A stretch of 64,000 nucleotides of DNA, from the NCBI RefSeq assembly GCF_015751765.1, contig NZ_JADOTX010000001.1:3100001-3164000 (forward strand), written 5' to 3'. This DNA comes from Micromonospora ureilytica (GTDB lineage Bacteria; Actinomycetota; Actinomycetes; Mycobacteriales; Micromonosporaceae). The notes beneath the pieces were generated by a model. The model saw only the letters and a program-made list of their open reading frames with translations. It searched no databases and had not been told where the DNA came from. How positions within the stretch are numbered: position 1 is the stretch's first letter; the number at the start of each line of letters is the position of its first letter. Both the position numbers and the translations under genes were made by a program. Shown here piece by piece: positions 8,666-16,059 of this stretch.

Positions 8666-10234
8666 CTATGCCGTGCCGGCCAGTTCAGGCTCGGCGACCG
8701 GAGCCGCCGGAGCGACGCTCGTGTCCTCCTTGCCCGGCATCCAGCGCAGCACCACGATGATCCCGAGCGCGGCGATGACCGCGGAGAGCCCGGCCGCCCA
8801 GTGCATGGCGGTGACGAAGGCGTCGTTGGCCGCCGAGATCAGCCCCGGTGCCGCCGGGCCGAGCTGGCCCGCCGCTGCGTACGCCCCGGAGATCGACTCG
8901 TTGGCCGCGTCCTGGGCCTGCGTGGGCAGGCCGGTCAGCGCGTCACCGATGTCGCTGCGGTAGACCGCGGAGAGCACCGAGCCGAGGACGGCCACACCGA
9001 GCGCTCCGGCCACCTGGCGGATGGTGTTGCTGACCGCGGAGCCCACCCCGGCCTTCTCCCGGGGCAGCGCCGACATGATCGACTCGGTGGCCGGCGGCAT
9101 GATGTTGGCCATCCCGGCGCCCTGGATGAGGAAGACGAGCAGCACGATCCAGATCGGGGTGGAGGCGCCGATGAAGACGAAGGCACCCAGGGACACCACT
9201 GTCAGCGCCAATCCGACGGTGGCGACGGCCTTACCGCCGTAGCGGCGGACCATCGCGGCGCTGCGCGGCGCGAAGATCAGCTGGGCGCCGGCGAAGGGCA
9301 GGAAGAGCAGACCGGTCTGCAGCGGGCTGTAGTCGCGCACGAGTTGCAGGTAGAACGAGCCGAAGAACATCGAGCCCATCGCGGCGAAGAACACCAGGCC
9401 GACGATGGCGACCGGCGCGGCGAACCGGGGCACCTTGAACAGTCGGACGTCCAGCGACGGGTGGTCGCTGCTCCGCTCGTGCTGCACGAACCAGCCCAGC
9501 ACCGCGAGGCCGACCAGGATCGAGCCCCACGCCAGCGGGCGGCCGAAGCCGTGCTCGCCGCCGTCGATGATGCCGTAGGAGAGGGCGACCAGGCCGACCA
9601 CGGAGAGCAGGACGCCGAGCACGTCGATCCGGCTCGGCCGCGGGTCACGCGACTCGGGGACCAGCAGTGCCACCAGAACCACGCCGGCGATGACCACCGG
9701 CACGTTGATCAGGAAGACCGAGCCCCACCAGAAGTGCTCCAGCAGCGCGCCGCCGAGGATCGGGCCGATCGCCACGGCGAGACCGACCGCGCCGGCCCAG
9801 ACACCGATGGCCCGACCACGCTCGCGCGGGTCGAAGACGTTGGAGATGATCGAGAGCGTCACCGGCATGATGGCCGCGCCGCCGACCCCCATCAGGGCGC
9901 GGGCCGCGATGAGCTGTCCGGGGCTCTGGGCGTACGCGGAGAGCAGCGACGCCAGGCCGAACAGCAGCAGACCGATCATCAGGAAGCGCTTGCGGCCGGC
10001 GCGGTCGCCGAGCACCCCGAAGGTGAACAGCAGCCCGGCGAAGACGAGCGTGTAGGAGTTGATGGACCACTCCAGCTCGCCCTGGCTGGCGCCGAGGCCG
10101 TGCACCGGGTCGGCCAGGGTGCGCAGGGCGACGTTGAGGATCGTGTTGTCGAGGACGACCACGAGGAGGCTGATCACCAGCACCCCCAGGATCGCCCACC
10201 TCCTCGGGTGTCCCGTGTTGTTGTGCAGCTCCAT
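8666..10234 (-). CDS. MFS drug exporter, DHA2 (EmrB/QacA) family
   Basis: 522-residue, 14-helix major facilitator, probably a proton-driven drug or toxic-compound exporter. The first helix carries the DHA2 signature LDNTILNVAL; motif A-like DRAGRKR lies after helix 2 and motif C MGVGGAAIMPVTLSIIS in helix 5. ATG at 10234 is chosen since GGGGGAAAG sits nine bases upstream; an upstream in-frame start at 10261 adds nine residues. The TetR gene is immediately downstream. Two 8-7-8 palindromes upstream suggest repression relieved by a substrate, a standard exporter-repressor arrangement. Confidence 0.92.
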   Translation of the reverse strand: MELHNNTGHPRRWAILGVLVISLLVVVLDNTILNVALRTLADPVHGLGASQGELEWSINSYTLVFAGLLFTFGVLGDRAGRKRFLMIGLLLFGLASLLSAYAQSPGQLIAARALMGVGGAAIMPVTLSIISNVFDPRERGRAIGVWAGAVGLAVAIGPILGGALLEHFWWGSVFLINVPVVIAGVVLVALLVPESRDPRPSRIDVLGVLLSVVGLVALSYGIIDGGEHGFGRPLAWGSILVGLAVLGWFVQHERSSDHPSLDVRLFKVPRFAAPVAIVGLVFFAAMGSMFFGSFYLQLVRDYSPLQTGLLFLPFAGAQLIFAPRSAAMVRRYGGKAVATVGLALTVVSLGAFVFIGASTPIWIVLLVFLIQGAGMANIMPPATESIMSALPREKAGVGSAVSNTIRQVAGALGVAVLGSVLSAVYRSDIGDALTGLPTQAQDAANESISGAYAAAGQLGPAAPGLISAANDAFVTAMHWAAGLSAVIAALGIIVVLRWMPGKEDTSVAPAAPVAEPELAGTA

Positions 10235-10274
10235 GCCTGGCTTTCCCCCCACGATGATCACCCGCGACGAAATA

Positions 10275-10345
10275 CGATACGGGTCAGACTCGTAACGCGG
10301 ATCAGCCTACGACGGGTATTAACGATACGGGACCGATCCGTATCG
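10275..10345. promoter_or_regulatory. Two TetR-type operators upstream of the MFS exporter
   Basis: Site 2 (10323-10345) is a perfect palindrome, CGATACGG, 7 bases, CCGTATCG. Site 1 (10275-10297) has the same architecture, CGATACGG, 7 bases, TCGTAACG, with 6 of 8 bases of the second arm conserved. The sites are 48 bp apart. Site 1 is about 40 bp before the exporter start and site 2 overlaps the end of the upstream gene. Assignment to the TetR protein at 8046-8654 is inferred. Confidence 0.75.
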
Positions 10346-10990
10346 TATGTGGTGGACGTCACGCTTCGTCGTGACCGCCACACAGGCGGCGACGGCGTCC
10401 GTCAGCGCGCCGAGTCGGATCGCCGGCCTACCCAGCGGCTCGATCCAGCCCGGCCCCGCGCCGTACACCCGAAGGAGCGGGAACTCCCGGGCGAAGCGCA
10501 CCAGGCGATACGCGCGGCCGGTGAGCGGCGTCTGCGACCAGAGCACGACGGCGCGCGGGCGCCCCCGGTACACCGCGCTCGTGAGGGCGGACCAGGGCAG
10601 CGCGGGGCCGAGATTCAGACAACCCCTGCCCTCCTCGCGCAGCGCGGCGGCAAGGGCGTGCAGACCAAGGCAGTGCGCCTCCTTCTCGGCGCCGGCCAGC
10701 AGCACCCCGCCGGTGGGCAGTGACCGGCCCGGCTCCCGGCGGTACACGTCCAACCCGACCCGGACGCCCTCGCAGAGGGCGTGCTCGATGACGACCTCGG
10801 CAGCGGTACGCCCCGACAGCCGGGCCAGCAGCGGACGACAGACCTGCTCCCAGAGCGCCGGCACGCCCCACGCCTCGGCCAACTCCAGCATCAGCGTGGC
10901 GACGGCGTTGCCGTCCAGGTCCTCGGCAGCCAGCGAGACCTGCTTGTGCGCGATCTCCACGGTCTCCGCCGGCATCGGCTCGGTCAGCAC
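10319..10990 (-). CDS. B12-binding-like regulatory domain protein without HTH
   Basis: About 223 residues resembling the C-terminal half of MerR/CarH-type cobalamin regulators. A helical cap segment (AEDLDGNAVATLMLELAEAW, then VPALWEQVCRPLLARL) is followed by a Rossmann-like part with GGVLLAGAEKEAHCLGLHAL, where the B12-ligand-type histidine sits in an E-x-H context, and RPRAVVLWSQTPL. The MerR DNA-binding domain that normally precedes this is missing: the frame upstream of the start encodes nothing like an HTH, and the divergent hydrolase gene begins 118 bp away. Start is uncertain: GTG 10990 or 10993 (GGGGG close by) or ATG 10975. Either an accessory protein or a truncated regulator. Confidence 0.6.
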   Translation of the reverse strand: MLTEPMPAETVEIAHKQVSLAAEDLDGNAVATLMLELAEAWGVPALWEQVCRPLLARLSGRTAAEVVIEHALCEGVRVGLDVYRREPGRSLPTGGVLLAGAEKEAHCLGLHALAAALREEGRGCLNLGPALPWSALTSAVYRGRPRAVVLWSQTPLTGRAYRLVRFAREFPLLRVYGAGPGWIEPLGRPAIRLGALTDAVAACVAVTTKRDVHHIRYGSVPYR

Positions 10991-11107
10991 CACACGTACC
11001 CCCGGATAGACAATCCCTGTCCGGGGGTTCGCTGAAACGGGGCGCGGTGGATGCGCCGGCGCGGGATTTACGCATAGATATGCTCGGGGCGTGTTCTCCA
11101 CCTGCCC

Positions 11108-11929
11108 GTGCGCCTGTCTCGACTGTTCACCACTCGGGGGAAGTCGGACCCTCCCGGTGGCCACATGCCGCCCGACAGTCGGATGAGCGGGGTGAGGCTG
11201 CCGCCAACGGAGGAGCCCGGCGCGACGGGATCGCGGCGCGACCTGCGGGTGTGCTTCTTCGGTGACTCGTTCACGGCGGGGGTTGGCGATCCGTCCGGTG
11301 TCGGCTGGGTGGGGCGCGTGGCCGCTGCCGCCCGTGCGCAAGGCCATGATCTGACCGTCTACAACATGGGGGTTCGCCGGGACACGTCCCTGGACGTGGC
11401 CCAACGTTGGCTTCCTGAAGCCCGCGTCCGCCTCAAGGACGGGCAGGCTTTCGGGGTCGTGTTCGCGTTGGGGACCAACGACGTGGACATGCAGCTCGGC
11501 CAGGTTCGTGTCCCGCCGGACCGATCACTCGCGATGCTTGCCGCGATGCTCGATGACGCCCACGCCGCCCTGTGGCACACGCTTGTTGTGGGGCCGCCGC
11601 CGGTGTTGGACCGGCAGGCAAGCAAACGGGCAGCCGATCTCGCCGCCGCGATGGCGCAGGTGTGCACCACCCGAAGCGTGCCGTTCGTCGATGTCACGGA
11701 GCTATCAGCAGACCCGGTCTGGAGCCAGGAGATCGCTGCGGGTGATGCCTATCATCCGTTCGCGGCTGGTTATGCCAGCCTCGCCGCCCTGGTAGAGCCG
11801 GTTCTCCTGCGGTGGCTGGCCGGCATGCCAGCCGACCTGAGCTCGTCAGATGGCGGCGGCCCGCTCCCACCGGCGGGGAGCACTGATCTTGGCCCAGCTC
11901 GGGCCGAAGGTCATCCGGCGCAGCGGTGA
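11108..11929 (+). CDS. SGNH/GDSL hydrolase family protein
   Basis: Up to 273 residues. The SGNH block I motif FFGDSFTAGVGD holds the nucleophilic serine (about residue 53 from this start), block III is FALGTNDVD, and the C-terminal block V is AGDAYHPFAAGYASLA with the Asp-x-x-His pair. Probably an esterase or lipase of unknown substrate. The start is uncertain: GTG 11108, ATG 11165 and ATG 11183 are in frame and none has a strong ribosome site. The later ones are more like the family, which usually begins shortly before the GDS motif. No signal peptide, so cytoplasmic. Its 3' end overlaps the convergent monooxygenase gene by 84 bases. Confidence 0.82.
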   Translation: MRLSRLFTTRGKSDPPGGHMPPDSRMSGVRLPPTEEPGATGSRRDLRVCFFGDSFTAGVGDPSGVGWVGRVAAAARAQGHDLTVYNMGVRRDTSLDVAQRWLPEARVRLKDGQAFGVVFALGTNDVDMQLGQVRVPPDRSLAMLAAMLDDAHAALWHTLVVGPPPVLDRQASKRAADLAAAMAQVCTTRSVPFVDVTELSADPVWSQEIAAGDAYHPFAAGYASLAALVEPVLLRWLAGMPADLSSSDGGGPLPPAGSTDLGPARAEGHPAQR

Positions 11930-13120
11930 CACCATGCCGCAGAGGCTGAACCAGCCACGAGTCAAGCCCACGTTCACCGGGTTGCTCATCATGCCCTGTT
12001 GAAGGGTCCGCATGGCCAGTTCGACGGCCTCGAAACCGTACTCGCGCATCTCGGTCTCATATTCGCCGATCGCGTCCAGCAGCGGCAGGTGACAGGTGCC
12101 GGCCAGGGACAACTGGCGGGTGAGCAAAGCGGCGTCGCGCAGTGCGGTGTTGGCGCCGTTACCGCCGGCCGGTGGCATACCGTGCACGGCGTCGCCGAGC
12201 ACGGTGACCCGTGCGGGCGCCCAGGGCGCGGGACGGTCGGACGCCTGGAACGGAAACACACTCACGTCGTCTGGTGGACACTCGTCGATCAGTCGGCGCA
12301 GCGCGGGGTGCCAGTCCGTGATCAGCCCGGCGACGTACGCCTTCAACTGTGCGCCGTCGAGGCGCTCCGGACGCGAGGGGAACAGTTCGTTGCGGGCGAC
12401 GAACGCGCACAGCAGATAGTCGTCCCCCACCGGCTTCTGGCGTTCGAACACGGAGGTGAACAGGAAGTGCGGCGCACCGGTCAGGACGAGGTTCATGCCT
12501 TTCCCCAGCCGGGCTGGTAACCAGGCTCGGGTGCCGTCGTTCAGCGGCAACTTGAGCCCAACGCCCACCGCACCGGTATCCCGCTGGGTGGCGGTCGGCA
12601 GGTACTGCGCGCGTACCCGGGAGTTGATCCCGTCGGCGCCGACCAGGACGTCGCAGGTGGCGGACGTTCCGTCGGCGAAGTGCGCGGTGGGGCGACCGTC
12701 GGCGGTGAATTCGTAGCGTTGGAATGTCTTGCCGTAGTGGACGACGTCGTCGAGTCCGTCGAGGAGAACGCCGCGCAGCGTCTGACGGTCGACCGGGTAG
12801 GCCCGTTCCGCGGGGTCGGGATCGTCGGGATACATGAGCGCGTCCTCGACGAGGACCAGCGTGCGCAGGTCCGTGCCCAGGAAGCCGAAACCGCCGCCGG
12901 GGCGGCCCACGCTGTCCGTGAACGCCTGCCAGTGCCGGTCGGGCAGGCAGGCACGCAGCGACCGGCTGCCCGCCGGGTTGATCGCGAGCCGATAGCGGTC
13001 CACCCGGTCGTCGCGGCGCCGGTCACGCTCGTACACGGCGACGTTGATGCCGTGTTTGCGCAGACCCTGGGCGAGCGCGAGGCCGCCGATGCCACCGCCG
13101 ACGATGAGTACGTCAGTCAT
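11846..13120 (-). CDS. FAD-dependent monooxygenase (PheA/TfdB type)
   Basis: 424-residue flavoprotein hydroxylase. The N-terminal FAD dinucleotide motif is LIVGGGIGGLALAQGLRKHG (residues 5-24). GADGINSRVR (DG motif, about residue 165) and VTVLGDAVHGMPPAGGNGAN (GD motif, about 295) follow. It should use NAD(P)H and O2 to hydroxylate or epoxidise a small organic substrate, which is unknown. ATG at 13120 is preceded by GAAAGG and overlaps the end of the TetR gene, so the two are translationally coupled. It is probably induced when that TetR releases the palindromes at 13690-13750. The antibiotic-inactivating monooxygenase family is a possible relative, not proven. Confidence 0.87.
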   Translation of the reverse strand: MTDVLIVGGGIGGLALAQGLRKHGINVAVYERDRRRDDRVDRYRLAINPAGSRSLRACLPDRHWQAFTDSVGRPGGGFGFLGTDLRTLVLVEDALMYPDDPDPAERAYPVDRQTLRGVLLDGLDDVVHYGKTFQRYEFTADGRPTAHFADGTSATCDVLVGADGINSRVRAQYLPTATQRDTGAVGVGLKLPLNDGTRAWLPARLGKGMNLVLTGAPHFLFTSVFERQKPVGDDYLLCAFVARNELFPSRPERLDGAQLKAYVAGLITDWHPALRRLIDECPPDDVSVFPFQASDRPAPWAPARVTVLGDAVHGMPPAGGNGANTALRDAALLTRQLSLAGTCHLPLLDAIGEYETEMREYGFEAVELAMRTLQQGMMSNPVNVGLTRGWFSLCGMVSPLRRMTFGPSWAKISAPRRWERAAAI

Positions 13121-13676
13121 GCGTGAGCCTTTCTGGTGAGAAGAGGTCGCACAGTTGGTTGACAACCGACTCGGCCTTTTCCGGACGCAGGCGAATGCCC
13201 TTGACGGTGGCGATCACCAGTTCGACGCTGGCAGCGACGTCGAGGTTCACCGACCAGACGTGGTGCTCGATGCCTTCGGTGAAGATCGCCGCCAGCGCGT
13301 CGCGCCAACCCTGTTCGTCGCGCTCGATATCCACCCCGGTGGACTCCTCACGTCGAGCGCGAAGATCGAGCTCATCGAGCACGACGAACAACTCGGGTCG
13401 TTCCGCGACGGCTCTGGCGATCTCGCTGAGGTGTTGCCGCAACCGGGCGGCGGGTTCCAGATCGTTGTGCATTGTCGCCTCGAATTGGCTGGTCACGTGC
13501 TCGAGCACCGCGGCGATCAGATCGGCCTTGGTCCGGAAATAGTGGTGCAGGGTGGAGTGGTCAATGCCTGCCGCGGCAGCGATCGGTCGCAGCCGGAACC
13601 CTTCGAAGCCGCTCTCGGCGATCGCCGAGAAGGCCGCGTGCACCAGGGCCTGCCGGCGGTCGAGCTGTTCAGTCAT
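13113..13676 (-). CDS. TetR family regulator of the flavin monooxygenase
   Basis: 187-residue TetR protein with the helix-turn-helix at about residues 25-50 (LRPIAAAAGIDHSTLHHYFRTK) and a helical ligand domain with a long acidic stretch near residue 120. ATG at 13676 is preceded by GAGGA about ten bases away; a longer frame to 13745 would run through its own operators and is rejected. The stop overlaps the start of the monooxygenase, giving a repressor-enzyme operon. Two palindromes just upstream indicate autorepression. Confidence 0.88.
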   Translation of the reverse strand: MTEQLDRRQALVHAAFSAIAESGFEGFRLRPIAAAAGIDHSTLHHYFRTKADLIAAVLEHVTSQFEATMHNDLEPAARLRQHLSEIARAVAERPELFVVLDELDLRARREESTGVDIERDEQGWRDALAAIFTEGIEHHVWSVNLDVAASVELVIATVKGIRLRPEKAESVVNQLCDLFSPERLTHD

Positions 13677-13689
13677 CCCCAGCCATTCC

Positions 13690-13750
13690 TCAACCAAGCG
13701 GTTGGTTGATAGTTCAGCATCTGTGTGGCCAGGTGTCAACCACATGGTTG
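13690..13750. promoter_or_regulatory. Two palindromic operators upstream of TetR/monooxygenase operon
   Basis: Operator 1 (13690-13709) is TCAACCAAGCGGTTGGTTGA, perfect 8-base arms with a 4-base spacer, 14 bp before the TetR start. Operator 2 (13737-13750) is CAACCACATGGTTG, perfect 5-base arms. Both share CAACC/GGTTG half-sites 44 bp apart. Binding by the adjacent TetR is inferred. Confidence 0.75.
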
Positions 13751-13803
13751 GTAGGTACCTCCCGGCCCGGGTCGGACGGGCCGTCCTCCGTCGAGCGCGC
13801 CGA

Positions 13804-15180
13804 CTAGGCGAAGCTGAACAGTGGCGGGAAGACGAGGACCACGATCCAGGCCCACGCGGCGTACACCGGCAGGTAGCCGGTCTGCCACCGTTCGAGCGCC
13901 GCGAAGGGCGTGCGCCGGCGGACGAAGGTCAGCAGGAGCCACGCCGACCACGCGAGGTTGACCAGGAGGATCACGTTCTCGCCGAGTGCGGCCGCCCGGT
14001 TGGGCGTACTGCCGTAGTCGTCGGTGATGCGCCCGGTGATCTCCACCAACACCAGCACGTCGATGGCCAACGCACTGACCACCAGCGCGAGTTGGAGCTT
14101 GTCGAACGGGCCGGGCGGGGCCAGCGGATCGCGGGCCGAGAGTGAGTAGAGCAGCAGCCCCAGCACCACGACCAGCAGGAGGTCGAAGAGGAGCAGCGCC
14201 TCGCGCTCGACGTCGATGCCGTGGCTGGTCCAGACGACAGCGACGAGGAAGGCGAGCAGGGCTGCCGTGAAGAGCGGGGTGAACAGCCGGGTGAGGACCG
14301 GCGCGATGTTCTCGACGACACTCTGCTTCGCCTCGACGAGCCACCCGGCCACGACGACCGCCGCCGCGGCGCCACAGGGCAGCAGCCACTGCGAGATGAA
14401 CTCCTCCGGGACGATTCCGATGGCCGCGAAGGTGTTGAACAGGAACGCGGAGAGCACGCCGCCGCCGAGGGCCATCAACACCAGATAGATGAACCACTCG
14501 CCGGTGAACCGGATGAAGTCCATGCGTCGACGGGACGAGCGCCAGTCGTCGGCGACATAGGCCAGACCGACCACGAGCCACAGGGCGATGGGAAGGTGGA
14601 CGCCTGTGACGACCACGGACTGTGAGTCGTCCGCCAGGGGGTAGGCGTTGGCCGCCACGGCGCCGAGAACGAAGAGCGCCACCAGTACGGCTATCACCGA
14701 CCGTTGGGCTCCCCGGCGCCAGGCCAGGAACGCCGCCAGCCAGGGCAGCGCGAACAGTGTGGCGTTGCGCGCGTAGAACGAGCCGTCGTCGGCGAAGCTC
14801 AGCCCGAACAGCGCCGGCACCTTGACGGACGCCACAGCACCCGCCGCGCAGCCGAGCATGACCCACAGGGTCCGCCGGGAGCGCGTGCCGGCGACCGGGC
14901 TGTCGGAGTCGCCGGTCAGCACCAACTGCTTCCACAGCCGATCCGAGTGCTCCCGCGCGAACTCGCGGGAGAGTTCGTCGAGGCTGCCCATCCGTTTCAC
15001 CGCGACCAGGAACGCCTCGTCCGGGCTCAGGCCAGCCGCGACGAGTTCGTCCACGGAGCCGCGAAGGTGGTCTTCCAACTCGTCGGCGTCCACCGCCTGC
15101 AGCTCCCTGCGGCGCAGCACGTACTGGCGCCACTGCGCGAACTGCGCTTCCAACTCCGCTGGCCCGTCGTGCGCCGTCAT
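13804..15180 (-). CDS. Permease-prefix-domain membrane protein
   Basis: 458 residues. The N-terminal 85 residues form a permease prefix domain 1-like helical region (VDADELEDHLRGSVDELVAA, then SPDEAFLVAVKRMG). About ten hydrophobic segments follow to the C-terminus, with no catalytic motif seen. Such proteins are regularly encoded after PadR regulators in actinobacteria; their function is unknown. ATG at 15180 overlaps the PadR stop as ATGA, so the two are coupled. A second PadR plus prefix-domain pair occurs at 39631-40919. Probably part of an envelope stress or export system. Confidence 0.8.
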   Translation of the reverse strand: MTAHDGPAELEAQFAQWRQYVLRRRELQAVDADELEDHLRGSVDELVAAGLSPDEAFLVAVKRMGSLDELSREFAREHSDRLWKQLVLTGDSDSPVAGTRSRRTLWVMLGCAAGAVASVKVPALFGLSFADDGSFYARNATLFALPWLAAFLAWRRGAQRSVIAVLVALFVLGAVAANAYPLADDSQSVVVTGVHLPIALWLVVGLAYVADDWRSSRRRMDFIRFTGEWFIYLVLMALGGGVLSAFLFNTFAAIGIVPEEFISQWLLPCGAAAAVVVAGWLVEAKQSVVENIAPVLTRLFTPLFTAALLAFLVAVVWTSHGIDVEREALLLFDLLLVVVLGLLLYSLSARDPLAPPGPFDKLQLALVVSALAIDVLVLVEITGRITDDYGSTPNRAAALGENVILLVNLAWSAWLLLTFVRRRTPFAALERWQTGYLPVYAAWAWIVVLVFPPLFSFA

Positions 15181-15542
15181 GCGAGGCCCCCCAACCCGTT
15201 GACCGCCAGTGGCGTGCGGTCGTGCCAGAGTTCCCTGAGCGCACCCACGACGGTGTCCCACTGCCGGCGCTGCTCGGCCAGCTCAGCCAGGCCCCGGTCG
15301 GTGACGCGGTAGTACTTGCGCTTCCGCTCGCCGGCGACCGACTGCCAGCTCGACTCCAGATGGCCGAGCCGCTCGAGCCGGTGCAGCAACGGGTACAGCA
15401 GTCCTTCGGTCCACTCCAGCTCACCCCCGGACAACTCGTTGATCCGCCGCAGGATGGCGTAGCCGTAGCTCTCGCCCTCGGCCAGGATGCCGAGCACCAT
15501 CGGTGTCGCCGAGGCGGCGACCAGATCCTTGGTGACCTTCAC
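15177..15542 (-). CDS. PadR family transcriptional regulator
   Basis: 121-residue PadR repressor. The winged helix (about residues 10-85) shows the family pattern LGILAEGESYGYAILRRINE, EGLLYPLLHRLERLG and GERKRKYYRVTDRG. A short dimerisation helix follows. GTG at 15542 is chosen because GGAGG lies just upstream and it gives the usual N-terminus; a longer frame adds 22 hydrophobic residues. Translationally coupled to the downstream membrane protein. The near-palindrome at 15568-15585 is the probable autoregulatory site. Confidence 0.92.
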   Translation of the reverse strand: MKVTKDLVAASATPMVLGILAEGESYGYAILRRINELSGGELEWTEGLLYPLLHRLERLGHLESSWQSVAGERKRKYYRVTDRGLAELAEQRRQWDTVVGALRELWHDRTPLAVNGLGGLA

Positions 15543-15567
15543 GAAACCTCCTGCCCCTAAACCTAGA

Positions 15568-15585
15568 AGTACGATGCATAGTACT
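15568..15585. promoter_or_regulatory. Probable PadR operator
   Basis: AGTACGATGCATAGTACT is an 18-bp near-perfect palindrome with ATGCAT at its centre, 26 bp upstream of the PadR start. On the minus strand it contains TACTAT, a possible -10, with TTGCGC 19 bases before it. A PadR dimer here would block initiation. Inferred from position and symmetry. Confidence 0.65.
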
Positions 15586-15693
15586 GCTAGGCATAGCTCC
15601 GGGCGCAACGCCCGGACGAGAGGTCGACCAAATCGCCGTTACGGGCTGCTGTGGTGCCGCAAACGGCCGCGGTCCGGGTTAGCCTTGGCGCAT

Positions 15694-15981
15694 ATGGCTA
15701 CCTTTCGCAGCGCCTCAGTGCTCCTTTCCTCGGACGGCACCAGGACCCCCGGCACCGCCGCCCTCTTCGCCGAGCCAGCCCGCAGGGGTGGGACTCCCCC
15801 GTGGGCGGGCGACTTCCGGCCCGCCAACAGCGCCGGCAACGGCCCCAAGAACGCGGTCGGAAAGACCTTCACCCTGGAGCTGCCCGACGGCAGCACCGGC
15901 AAGGTCGTCGTCCAGGGCCTCAAGAGCGGCAAGGGCGGCGTCGTACTGGCGCTGATGGGCGAGGACGCCCCGCCCTTCTGA
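15694..15981 (+). CDS. Small hypothetical protein
   Basis: 95 residues, not recognised. No signal peptide, membrane segment or catalytic motif. The C-terminal half (VGKTFTLELPDGSTGKVVVQ, then LKSGKGGVVLALMGEDAPPF) looks like a small beta-rich fold; the middle is Pro/Gly/Asn-rich. ATG at 15694 has no strong ribosome site. Reality is supported by the compact frame, the strong hairpin right after it (16006-16048) and the lack of any competing gene. It lies alone between divergent PadR and convergent alcohol dehydrogenase genes. Confidence 0.6.
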   Translation: MATFRSASVLLSSDGTRTPGTAALFAEPARRGGTPPWAGDFRPANSAGNGPKNAVGKTFTLELPDGSTGKVVVQGLKSGKGGVVLALMGEDAPPF

Positions 15982-16005
15982 CCAGTCGCACGACTCTCGT
16001 CGCCC

Positions 16006-16048
16006 GGGTGCCCGGGGATGACCCTTCCCGGGTCAGCCCAGGGCACCT
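16006..16048. terminator. Strong hairpin between convergent genes
   Basis: A long stem-loop: GGTGCCC pairs with GGGCACC on the outside, and GGG, then TGACCC with GGGTCA, on the inside around a five-base loop TTCCC, with two mismatches. It lies between the small + gene and the - alcohol dehydrogenase and is probably a bidirectional terminator. Confidence 0.65.
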
Positions 16049-16059
16049 GGCCAACCACG

